A stretch of DNA of 7,772 nucleotides from an uncultured Bacteroidota bacterium (GTDB lineage: Bacteria > Bacteroidota > Bacteroidia > Chitinophagales > Chitinophagaceae), in NCBI GenBank assembly GCA_903933995.1, contig CAIZMD010000491.1:1-7772 (forward strand), read 5' to 3'. Under the pieces are notes generated by a model, which was not told the origin of the DNA, made no database searches, and saw only the letters and a program-made list of their open reading frames with translations. The translations under genes were made by a program, and so were the position numbers. How positions within the stretch are numbered: the first letter of the stretch is position 1; every line of letters begins with the position of its first letter. Positions 1 through 5,483 of the stretch are shown here, piece by piece.

Positions 1-1324
1 GACACTAGACTTTGGATTATTAATTGAAAGATTAAGCACTGCTTCTCCTTACTTGGCTGATATTAATGCAGCATCTTTCTTAGGCGTCTCAGCATTGAGC
101 TGGGGATTAATCCTTGTATTTGTGGGTGGTGCAGGTAAGTCTGCCATGTTCCCCTTACATATTTGGCTACCCGATGCTATGGAGGGTCCAACACCTGTTT
201 CAGCATTGATCCATGCTGCTACCATGGTGGTTGCAGGTGTTTTCTTAGTAGCAAGATTATTTCCTGTATTTGCTTTGTCTGATCCAGGTGCATTACAAAT
301 TGTGATGTATACAGGTGCATTCTCTGCTTTTTTTGCAGCAGTGATTGCTTGTACCCAAACTGATATTAAAAGAGTGCTGGCATATTCCACCATGTCGCAG
401 ATTGGTTATATGATGTTTGCATTGGGCGTATCAAAATATGGTGGTGAAGATGGATTGGGATATATGGGCTCTATGTTCCATTTGTTCACCCACGCTTTCT
501 TTAAATCATTGTTGTTCTTAGGTGCTGGTGCAGTCATACATATGGTACATAGCAATGAGATGAAAGATATGGGAGGTCTAAGAAAACTAATGCCCATCAC
601 ACATATCAGCTTTTTGATAGCCTGTTTGGCTATTGCCGGGGTACCTCCTTTTTCAGGGTTCTTTAGTAAGGAAGAAATCTTATTGGCTGCTTTTGAATCA
701 AACAGATTAATCTATGGTGTTGCATTGTTGACTTCTGGTTTAACCGCATTTTATATGTTCCGATTGTATTACAATATCTTTTGGAGCAAGCCTGCAGAAT
801 TGCATGGTCATCATCATGGTGAAGGAACGCTTACCATGAAAATTCCATTGATTTTATTAGCCATACTAGCTGTTGTTGCCGGATTTGCTCCAATAGCAAA
901 ATGGGTTACTTCAGATGGATTGCCCATTGAATCTCATGTGCCTATTACATTTTCTATTCTTCCTGTTACACTTGCTATGGCGGGGATTTTATTGGCAACC
1001 AGGTTGTTTAAAACCCAAAATGAATTGCCTGTTCGCATTGCTCAACAAATGGGAGGTATTTACAAAGCTGCTTATCATAAATTCTATATTGATGAAGTTT
1101 ATTTGTTTGTTACCAAGAAAATTCTCTTTAACCTAATTGGCAAACCAGCTGCTTGGTTTGATAAAAATGTGGTGGACGGTTTGATGAATTTATTGGGCAG
1201 GATTACGGCTACTGTATCTGAATTAATCAAGGGCATTCAATCAGGAAAAGTACAGGACTATGCATTGTACTTCTTTGGTGGCATCGCTGGCTTGGTTTTG
1301 GTATTTATTTATCTCTGGAAATAA
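1..1324 (+). CDS. nuoL: NADH-quinone oxidoreductase subunit L (complex I), 5' end cut off by window
   Basis: This is the C-terminal ~440 residues of NuoL, the distal proton-pumping subunit of respiratory complex I in the cytoplasmic membrane. The reading frame is open from base 2, so the TTG at 53 is an internal Leu codon and not the start; roughly 190 N-terminal residues are missing compared with the usual ~610-650. Recognisable family motifs are GKSAMFPLHIWLPDAMEGP (nt 134-190, its Lys at 137-139 being the TM7 lysine), SALIHAATMV, QTDIKRVLAYSTMSQIGY, HAFFKSLLFL (the counterpart of E. coli Lys342) and GVPPFSGFFSKEEIL (the counterpart of Lys399, with Glu where E. coli has Asp400). The C-terminal part fits the long lateral amphipathic helix plus final anchor helix that only NuoL has. 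A His-rich loop (HGHHHGEG, nt 803-826) lies between helices. It ends 9 bp before nuoM, so the two are surely co-transcribed. The identification is secure. Confidence 0.97.
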   Translation, partial: TLDFGLLIERLSTASPYLADINAASFLGVSALSWGLILVFVGGAGKSAMFPLHIWLPDAMEGPTPVSALIHAATMVVAGVFLVARLFPVFALSDPGALQIVMYTGAFSAFFAAVIACTQTDIKRVLAYSTMSQIGYMMFALGVSKYGGEDGLGYMGSMFHLFTHAFFKSLLFLGAGAVIHMVHSNEMKDMGGLRKLMPITHISFLIACLAIAGVPPFSGFFSKEEILLAAFESNRLIYGVALLTSGLTAFYMFRLYYNIFWSKPAELHGHHHGEGTLTMKIPLILLAILAVVAGFAPIAKWVTSDGLPIESHVPITFSILPVTLAMAGILLATRLFKTQNELPVRIAQQMGGIYKAAYHKFYIDEVYLFVTKKILFNLIGKPAAWFDKNVVDGLMNLLGRITATVSELIKGIQSGKVQDYALYFFGGIAGLVLVFIYLWK

Positions 1325-1333
1325 AATATTGAC

Positions 1334-2839
1334 ATGAACCTTACATTATTTCTCCTATTTCCCTTAGCTACCGCCATTGCCATTCTTATGGCAAGTGGCT
1401 TAAAACAGATTCGGGTGATTGCCTTGGTTGGATCTTTATTACAATTGGCATTGAGTGGCAAACTCTTGTTGGCTTATTATGAACAAAGGGCTGCGGGCAA
1501 TCAATCACAAATGCTATTTGAATACGTTCAAAAATGGTATGGCCCACTCAACTTACAATACCATATTGGTGTAGATGGCATTAGCATTGCCATGATTCTA
1601 TTAACAGCATTTGTTGTTGTTGCAGGGATCTTGGTTTCTTGGGAAACAGAACAATTGAGTAAAGAGTTTTTCTTTTTACTTGTTCTCTTGAGTCTTGGTG
1701 CTTATGGATTCTTTATTTCTTTAGACGTCTTTACCATGTTCTTCTTCTTAGAAGTAGCGGTGATTCCTAAATTCTTATTGATTGGTATTTGGGGTAGCGG
1801 CAAAAAAGAATACAGTGCTATGAAACTAGCCTTGATGCTCATGGGAGGCTCTGCCTTGATCTTAGTGGGAATGCTGGGTATTTATTTCAGTTCAAAAACA
1901 GCTGGTGGTGCACATAGTTTTGATTTGATGGAATTGTCTAAAATGAATATTCCGTTGGCGCGTCAAATGCTTTTCTTCCCCTTTGCCTTTATTGGGTTTG
2001 GTATTTTTACTGCCATCTTCCCCTTTCATACCTGGGTACCAGATGGTCACGCTTCTGCTCCTACAGCAGCATCCATGTTTCTAGCGGGCATTTCTATGAA
2101 ATTAGGAGGTTATGGCTGCTTAAGGGTTGCTACTTATTTAATGCCAGATGCGGCACATGCCTATTCATGGGTGATTATTTTACTAGCTACCATTGCCATT
2201 ATTTATGGTGCATTTGCTACCATGATGCAGACCGATTTAAAATACATCAATGCCTATTCTTCTGTTAGTCACTGTGGATTTGTTTTATTGGGTATTGGTA
2301 TGCTCACACAAACTTCCATTAATGGTGCTGTGATGCAAATGGTGTCGCATGGTTTAATGACAGCCTTATTCTTTGCTGCTATTGGCATGGTCTATAGTAG
2401 AACACATACTCGTATGGTGGCTCAATTGGGTGGTTTATTAAAAATTATGCCTTTTATCTCTACAGTATTTGTTATTGCTGGTTTATGCTCTTTAGGCTTA
2501 CCTGGATTTAGCGGTTTTGCCGCAGAAATGACGGTATTTATGGGCTCTTGGCAGAACCCAGACAAATGGTATAGACTAGCTACTATTTTGGCCTGCGCCT
2601 CTATAGTTGTTACCGCAGTTTATATTTTAAGGGCTGCCGGAAAATCAATTATGGGTCCATTGGGTAATGATTCTTACAAAGATTTAACCGATGCAAAATG
2701 GTATGAAAAATCTGCCGCCATTCTATTGATTTTTGGAATTCTGGTAGTGGGTATGGCTCCATTTTGGTTGATCAATTTGATTCAGCCAGGTACAGAGTTT
2801 ATCATGAATAAATTGGCTGTAGTGGCCACTGGATTATAG
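1334..2839 (+). CDS. nuoM: NADH-quinone oxidoreductase subunit M (complex I)
   Basis: NuoM is the middle antiporter-like subunit of the complex I membrane arm, and its 501 residues match the usual length. The ATG at 1334 lies 9 bp after the nuoL stop with no Shine-Dalgarno sequence, as is normal in Bacteroidota. Motifs in order: FFFLEVAVIPKFLLIGIWGS with the key TM5 Glu at residue 140; FPFHTWVPDGHASAPTAAS (229-247) with LAGISMKLGGYGCLR and Lys256 (TM8); QTDLKYINAYSSVSHCGF (299-316); SHGLMTALFF; and LPGFSGFAAEMTVFMGSW with Glu398, the counterpart of E. coli Glu407. The odd point is that the TM7 lysine expected seven residues before the conserved His232 is Phe225 (nt 2006-2008). There is also an extra Lys at residue 146, in TM5, where NuoN here has Leu. 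Family assignment is secure; the meaning of the Lys change is open. Confidence 0.97.
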   Translation: MNLTLFLLFPLATAIAILMASGLKQIRVIALVGSLLQLALSGKLLLAYYEQRAAGNQSQMLFEYVQKWYGPLNLQYHIGVDGISIAMILLTAFVVVAGILVSWETEQLSKEFFFLLVLLSLGAYGFFISLDVFTMFFFLEVAVIPKFLLIGIWGSGKKEYSAMKLALMLMGGSALILVGMLGIYFSSKTAGGAHSFDLMELSKMNIPLARQMLFFPFAFIGFGIFTAIFPFHTWVPDGHASAPTAASMFLAGISMKLGGYGCLRVATYLMPDAAHAYSWVIILLATIAIIYGAFATMMQTDLKYINAYSSVSHCGFVLLGIGMLTQTSINGAVMQMVSHGLMTALFFAAIGMVYSRTHTRMVAQLGGLLKIMPFISTVFVIAGLCSLGLPGFSGFAAEMTVFMGSWQNPDKWYRLATILACASIVVTAVYILRAAGKSIMGPLGNDSYKDLTDAKWYEKSAAILLIFGILVVGMAPFWLINLIQPGTEFIMNKLAVVATGL

Positions 2840-2871
2840 GAACAAGGTTTAGTTAATTTGAAATTTGCGCT

Positions 2872-4281
2872 ATGTTGAACGAATATTTTTTTGTACTGAA
2901 GGCTGAATGGATGCTAATAGCCATCATCTTTCTATTACTGTTCCTAAAAGTGGGTACCAGTGATTGGAAGAATGAAACATTGTTATATGGTATCAACATA
3001 TTATTGTTGGTCAATCTACTAGTAGGATTCTATGCCAATTTAGAAGGAGGTCTATTCAGTGGTATGTTCCATAACGATGCTTTGTTGATTTTAGAGAAAA
3101 ACATCTTAAACCTTGGCGTATACTTGGTTTCATTAATAGCGTATCCTTGGTTAAAAAAACACGAACACGTTTTAGAATTTTATATTTTGCTACTGACTAC
3201 GCTCTTGGGAATGTTCTTTATGATTTCCAGTGGCAATCTCTTGTTGTTCTATTTAGGTCTAGAAATGTCTACCATTCCTTTAGCAGCTATTGCCAATTTT
3301 GATTTGGATAAACGCAAGTCATCTGAAGCAGCTATGAAAATGATTATTTCATCTGCATTTTCATCTGCCTTGTTGTTGTTTGGTGTTTCCTTAATTTATG
3401 GTACTACGGGATCTTTGGTTTTTACAGAAATCACTCCTTTATTAAACGGTTCTCCTTTACAGTTATTGGCCTTTATTTTATTATTGGCTGGTTTTAGTTT
3501 CAAAATGTCTGTTGTTCCATTTCACTTATGGACAGCTGATGTTTATGAAGGTGCACCTGTTGCAGTGACTGCTTATTTGTCTGTAATTTCAAAATCTGCT
3601 ATCCTGTTTATTTTCTTGCAAGTACTTTATGTTGTGTTCAAACCCATGACTACAGAATGGTATTTCATGTTATTCTTCCTAAGTCTTTTAACCATTCTAC
3701 TGGGTAACTTATTTGCCATGAGGCAAACCAATTTAAAACGCTTCTTAGCTTTTTCTTCAATTGCTCAAGTTGGATTTATACTCTTAGGGTTATCAGCTGG
3801 TTCTAAAACAGGAATGGCTTCTGTGATTTATTTTTTACTGATTTATCTGTTTTCCAATCTAGCAGCATTTGGTGTAATTGGTTTGGTTTCAGCTAGCACA
3901 GGTAAAGAAAGTATTGATGATTTTAAAGGTTTTTATAAAACCAATCCCTTTCTTTCCTGGGTCTTAGCCATTGCCTTATTCTCTTTGGCTGGGGTACCTC
4001 CTACTGCTGGTTTCTTTGGTAAATTCTTTTTGATTATGGCTGGGGCTGAAAAGGGTAATTATGTTTGGGTGATTTTTGCAGCATTGAATATGATCATCTC
4101 TTTCTATTATTATTTAAAAGTGGTGAAAGCCATTTTCATGGATCAAAATGATCATCCTATTGAAAAATTGACGGTTCCTGCTTTACCAAAATTGGCTTTT
4201 GTAATTTGTTTATCTGGTATGGTGTTAACAGGTATTCTTAGTTGGATTTATGAGTATATCCATACGCTAAGTAATTTCTAA
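2872..4281 (+). CDS. nuoN: NADH-quinone oxidoreductase subunit N (complex I)
   Basis: NuoN is the third antiporter-like subunit, lying nearest the quinone-binding peripheral arm among NuoL, M and N. Its 469 residues are close to the family norm (~485 in E. coli). The ATG at 2872 follows nuoM by 32 bp; the leader GAAATTTGCGCT has no Shine-Dalgarno sequence. The proton-path residues are all present: Glu131 in FYLGLEMSTIPLAAI (TM5), Lys211 in GFSFKMSVVPFHLWTADVY (TM7), Lys241 in AYLSVISKSAILF (TM8) and Lys384 in GVPPTAGFFGKFFLI (TM12). QTNLKRFLAFSSIAQVGF (285-302) is the usual internal signature. About 14 hydrophobic segments run through the protein. Gene order L-M-N at the 3' end of the nuo cluster is the standard bacterial arrangement. 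Confidence 0.97.
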   Translation: MLNEYFFVLKAEWMLIAIIFLLLFLKVGTSDWKNETLLYGINILLLVNLLVGFYANLEGGLFSGMFHNDALLILEKNILNLGVYLVSLIAYPWLKKHEHVLEFYILLLTTLLGMFFMISSGNLLLFYLGLEMSTIPLAAIANFDLDKRKSSEAAMKMIISSAFSSALLLFGVSLIYGTTGSLVFTEITPLLNGSPLQLLAFILLLAGFSFKMSVVPFHLWTADVYEGAPVAVTAYLSVISKSAILFIFLQVLYVVFKPMTTEWYFMLFFLSLLTILLGNLFAMRQTNLKRFLAFSSIAQVGFILLGLSAGSKTGMASVIYFLLIYLFSNLAAFGVIGLVSASTGKESIDDFKGFYKTNPFLSWVLAIALFSLAGVPPTAGFFGKFFLIMAGAEKGNYVWVIFAALNMIISFYYYLKVVKAIFMDQNDHPIEKLTVPALPKLAFVICLSGMVLTGILSWIYEYIHTLSNF

Positions 4282-4302
4282 ATCTTCTTTCAAATTTTAA
4301 TT

Positions 4303-4698
4303 ATGGCTATTAACTCAAATCATATTTCAGAAGACCTAGATGGCATTAAATGTGTCATTGTGGAGAAGAATGTAAGTCCTGAAAGGGTGGCATTTTTAAA
4401 GCCCTTATTGGAGTATAATTATTTGACAGTTGTGGTGGTTCCTAGTCCGCCAGCTAAAGTGGCGGCTCCTGCGGCGGCTCCTGTTTCAGAAGATGGAACA
4501 CCGGCTCCGGCTCCACCGCCCCCACCGCCTGCACCTGAGACTTTTACGGTTGGGGTGACGAATATGCTGTTTAATACAACTAATGCTATTTATGGAAGGT
4601 TATTGAGTACGCCGGATGGGCATGTGGTTACGGCTGCTTATTGGCAGCAGAAAGAGAGTGTGTCGCATGATGAAGTGCCTTATTATGAGAGGAAGTGA
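4303..4698 (+). CDS. uncharacterised 131-residue protein with Ala/Pro linker, downstream of nuoN
   Basis: I do not recognise this family. The ATG at 4303 lies 21 bp after the nuoN stop, so it is probably the last gene of the nuo transcript. The protein has no signal peptide and no membrane segment, so it is likely cytoplasmic. Residues 13-47 (from LDGIKCVIVEKNVSPERV to LTVVVVP) look like a short beta-alpha-beta unit. Residues 47-79 are a low-complexity linker rich in Ala and Pro, including six prolines in a row. Residues 80-117 (TFTVGVTNMLFNTTNAIY, then GRLLSTPDGHVVTAAYWQQ) look like a second ordered segment. The linker DNA holds a 12-bp tandem duplication (4461-4484). Codon use in the 3' half is more G-ending than in nuoN: 4 of 7 Thr codons after residue 79 are ACG, against 4 of 22 in nuoN by hand count. 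A complex I role is only suggested by position. Confidence 0.75.
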   Translation: MAINSNHISEDLDGIKCVIVEKNVSPERVAFLKPLLEYNYLTVVVVPSPPAKVAAPAAAPVSEDGTPAPAPPPPPPAPETFTVGVTNMLFNTTNAIYGRLLSTPDGHVVTAAYWQQKESVSHDEVPYYERK

Positions 4699-4726
4699 GG
4701 AGATTGACTATTGATCATGATTTTTG

Positions 4727-4757
4727 ACCTCGGCTGGGCCGAGGTTTGTTTTTTATG
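4727..4757 (+). terminator. probable intrinsic terminator, first hairpin after the nuo operon
   Basis: A perfect 8-bp GC-rich stem (4727-4734 with 4738-4745, loop TGG) is followed by TTGTTTTTTAT. It lies 28 bp after the stop of the 131-residue gene, which is the expected place for the operon terminator. It is unit 1 of the array. The A-tract usually found before the stem is replaced by T5GA. Confidence 0.6.
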
Positions 4758-4792
4758 GGGGGAGGTGATTTGTGTTTTGTAAGTGATTTTTG

Positions 4793-4820
4793 ACCTCGGC
4801 TGTAAGCCGAGGTTTGATTT
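4793..4820 (+). terminator. array hairpin 2, terminator-like
   Basis: The stem ACCTCGGCT/AGCCGAGGT has 9 bp, with the T4801-A4805 pair leaving loop GTA. It is followed by TTGATTTTT on the plus strand, so it could act as a backup terminator for nuo read-through. Confidence 0.5.
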
Positions 4821-4861
4821 TTCTGGGAGGCGTGTGTTAGCTATCTTATTTTTGTTTTTTG

Positions 4862-4882
4862 ACCTCGGCTGTAGGCCGAGGT
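4862..4882 (+). repeat. array hairpin 3
   Basis: The 8-bp stem of the common type extends by a T4870-G4874 wobble over loop GTA. The downstream flank TAGATTGT is a poor U-tract, so termination here would be weak. The upstream T-tract is intact. Confidence 0.6.
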
Positions 4883-4928
4883 TAGATTGTATTAATTGAA
4901 TTACTTCCCCTTATTTTCATTTTTTTTG

Positions 4929-4947
4929 ACTTCGGCGGAGCCGAAGT
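4929..4947 (+). repeat. array hairpin 4 with compensatory C-G to T-A change
   Basis: The arms ACTTCGGC and GCCGAAGT (loop GGA) differ from the other units by one base in each arm. The two changed bases, T4931 and A4945, pair with each other, so the stem stays perfect. The flank TTCATTTATT is moderately T-rich. Confidence 0.7.
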
Positions 4948-4993
4948 TTCATTTATTAAAAGAATACAATTTTCGTACTGTTGATATTTTTTG

Positions 4994-5018
4994 ACCTCGG
5001 CGGTGCCGAGGTTTTTTA
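4994..5018 (+). terminator. array hairpin 5, strong intrinsic terminator
   Basis: The perfect 8-bp stem (4994-5001 with 5005-5012, loop GGT) is followed at once by a run of T. This makes it the most canonical terminator among the five related hairpins for transcripts coming from the nuo side. Confidence 0.65.
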
Positions 5019-5063
5019 GTACAGCTTACTTTAGAAGTTATTGTCTTATTGAGATTTTTTGAG

Positions 5064-5086
5064 GGGATTAGTGTCCCACTGATCCC
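5064..5086. repeat. 10-bp hairpin, sequence-unrelated sixth unit
   Basis: GGGATTAGTG (5064-5073) pairs with CACTGATCCC (5077-5086) over loop TCC, with one G-T wobble. It is preceded by ATTTTTTGAG, so it keeps the T-tract and phase of the array, but its stem shares nothing with CCTCGGC. The next bases, GTTTGGAGG, do not form a good U-tract. An alternative pairing of GTCCC (5073-5077) with GGGAC (5096-5100) is possible. Confidence 0.6.
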
Positions 5087-5120
5087 GTTTGGAGGGGGAC
5101 CTGCATAAAAAATAGAAGGC

Positions 5121-5145
5121 CCAGGCCTATCGGCCTTGGTTTTTT
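5121..5145 (+). terminator. intrinsic terminator facing the nuo direction
   Basis: CCAGGCC (5121-5127) pairs with GGCC-T-TGG (5132-5139, one bulged T) over loop TATC. It is followed by six T (5140-5145) and preceded by an A-rich stretch. This is a canonical intrinsic terminator on the plus strand. An alternative pairing is AAGGCC (5116-5121) with GGCCTT (5132-5137). Confidence 0.65.
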
Positions 5146-5154
5146 ATCTCCTAC

Positions 5155-5181
5155 GCTTTATTCGAGCGAGCTCGATAAAGC
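5155..5181. repeat. central hairpin between the two terminators
   Basis: GCTTTAT (5155-5161) pairs with ATAAAGC (5175-5181), and CGAG (5163-5166) with CTCG (5171-5174), leaving one bulged T and a 4-base loop. That is eleven paired bases in total. It has no T-tract on either side, so it is not a simple terminator. Its role is unknown. Confidence 0.6.
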
Positions 5182-5189
5182 TTCGGAAA

Positions 5190-5213
5190 TAAAAAAGCCC
5201 TGCAATGCAGGGC
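5190..5213 (-). terminator. intrinsic terminator of tRNA-Ser
   Basis: GCCCTGCA (5197-5204) and TGCAGGGC (5206-5213) form a stem with effective loop AAT or CAATG. Read on the minus strand the stem is followed at once by six T (complement of 5191-5196). It starts 16 bp past the 3' end of the tRNA gene, the typical position. On the plus strand the T-run is separated from the stem by CTTCTA, so it may also work weakly in that direction. Confidence 0.8.
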
Positions 5214-5228
5214 CTTCTATTTTTTTTG

Positions 5229-5313
5229 CGGAGAGTTAGGGATTCGAACCCCAGGACCTGTTACAGTCAACAGTTTTCAAGACTGCCGCAATCGACCGCT
5301 CTGCCAACTCTCC
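5229..5313 (-). tRNA. tRNA-Ser (anticodon UGA)
   Basis: The minus strand folds as a class II tRNA of 85 nt. The acceptor stem is GGAGAGT/ACTCTCC. The D arm starts GCAG and closes with TTGC. The anticodon stem GCAGT/ACTGT holds loop CTTGAAA, so the anticodon is TGA and reads UCA and other UCN serine codons. A long variable arm (about TGACTGTAACAGG) is the hallmark of tRNA-Ser. The T arm is TGGGG-TTCGAAC-CCCTA. The discriminator is G and the 3' CCA is not fully encoded, because the genomic bases after G are CAA. Confidence 0.95.
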
Positions 5314-5483
5314 GGGTGCAAAATAATAGCCTGCGGCTTGATATTCCAAAAAAACTATGCGATTAGTAAGAGAAAAGATGCGTGTATTCTTCTGGAAATC
5401 AAATAGGGAAAGGGTTTCAGCAGAATAGAATTATTGAAAAAAACTCTAGAAACAAACTGATAACTGGTTAAAAATCAGCCTAT
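5314..5483. other. 170-bp spacer between surface-protein gene and tRNA-Ser
   Basis: This AT-rich stretch holds the tRNA promoter candidate at its left end and no open frame of note. A weak hairpin (CTGAT/ATCAG on the minus strand, about 5457-5478) follows the surface-protein stop with only TTTGTTTC after it, so it is not a convincing terminator. Read-through toward the tRNA terminator is possible. Confidence 0.5.
5319..5350 (-). promoter_or_regulatory. candidate Bacteroidota-type promoter for tRNA-Ser
   Basis: Upstream of the tRNA on the minus strand there is TTTG (complement of 5347-5350), then 21 bp, then TATTTTG (complement of 5319-5325). This resembles the TTTG / TAnnTTTG elements used by the primary sigma factor of Bacteroidota, with one base fewer between TA and TTTG. 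The -7 element lies only about 5 bp from the mature tRNA end, so the leader would be very short or absent. Confidence 0.45.

Larger units (their letters stand above)
4721..5090 (+). repeat. array of six ~67-bp units, each T-tract + GA + hairpin
   Basis: Six units each begin with a run of 5-8 T followed by GA. The G of that GA lies at 4726, 4792, 4861, 4928, 4993 and 5061, giving intervals of 66, 69, 67, 65 and 68 bp. In units 1, 2, 3 and 5 the arms are ACCTCGGC and GCCGAGGT (4727-4745, 4793-4813, 4862-4882, 4994-5012). In unit 4 they are ACTTCGGC and GCCGAAGT (4929-4947). Loops differ: TGG, TGTAA, TGTAG, GGA, GGT. Unit 6 keeps the T-tract and phase but has an unrelated 10-bp stem (5064-5086). 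The ~40-bp spacers are mostly unrelated, though spacers 1 and 2 share a weak G-rich similarity. T-tracts on both sides of the stems face the nuo direction, so a tandem terminator role for plus-strand transcripts is plausible. A REP-like family is an alternative. Confidence 0.85.
5107..5225. repeat. 119-bp block bounded by perfect 16-bp inverted repeats
   Basis: AAAAAATAGAAGGCCC (5107-5122) is the exact reverse complement of 5210-5225. The 87 bp between the arms contain a plus-strand terminator, a central hairpin and a minus-strand terminator. Each arm ends inside a terminator stem. The block could be a symmetric double terminator serving both convergent units or the remnant of a small non-coding element. 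No target-site duplication is visible. Confidence 0.7.
4699..5228. other. gene-free convergent intergenic region, hairpin-rich
   Basis: No credible coding sequence lies here on either strand. The stretch separates the plus-strand nuo operon from the minus-strand tRNA-Ser and surface-protein genes. It holds at least nine inverted-repeat hairpins in about 530 bp: five of the CCTCGGC/GCCGAGG type (one with a paired substitution), an unrelated hairpin at 5064-5086 in the same phase, and three more at 5121-5139, 5155-5181 and 5197-5213. Spacers between the hairpins are T-rich or G/T-rich on the plus strand. Confidence 0.85.

Noticed and set aside
53..55. TTG as the start codon of a 423-residue protein.
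   Set aside because: The frame is open to the window edge and the residues before it continue NuoL; this is an internal Leu codon of a truncated gene.
4721..5012. The hairpin row looks like a CRISPR array (about 27-bp palindromic repeats, about 40-bp spacers).
   Set aside because: Loops and flanks of the repeats differ from unit to unit, spacers are low-complexity T-rich, unit 6 has another stem, and no cas gene or leader is present. CRISPR repeats would be near-identical.
4721..5090. Units as integron attC sites (60-70 bp, hairpin-forming).
   Set aside because: There are no paired core sites of the GTTRRRY / RYYYAAC type, no cassettes between the units and no integrase gene.
5107..5225. 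119-bp inverted-repeat block as an intact MITE.
   Set aside because: No target-site duplication flanks the arms, and the arms form functional terminator stems, so a simpler explanation exists. It is kept as a finding only.
5229..5313. tRNA-Ser as an integration (att) site of a mobile element.
   Set aside because: No repeat of the tRNA 3' end is seen elsewhere in the window and no integrase is present.
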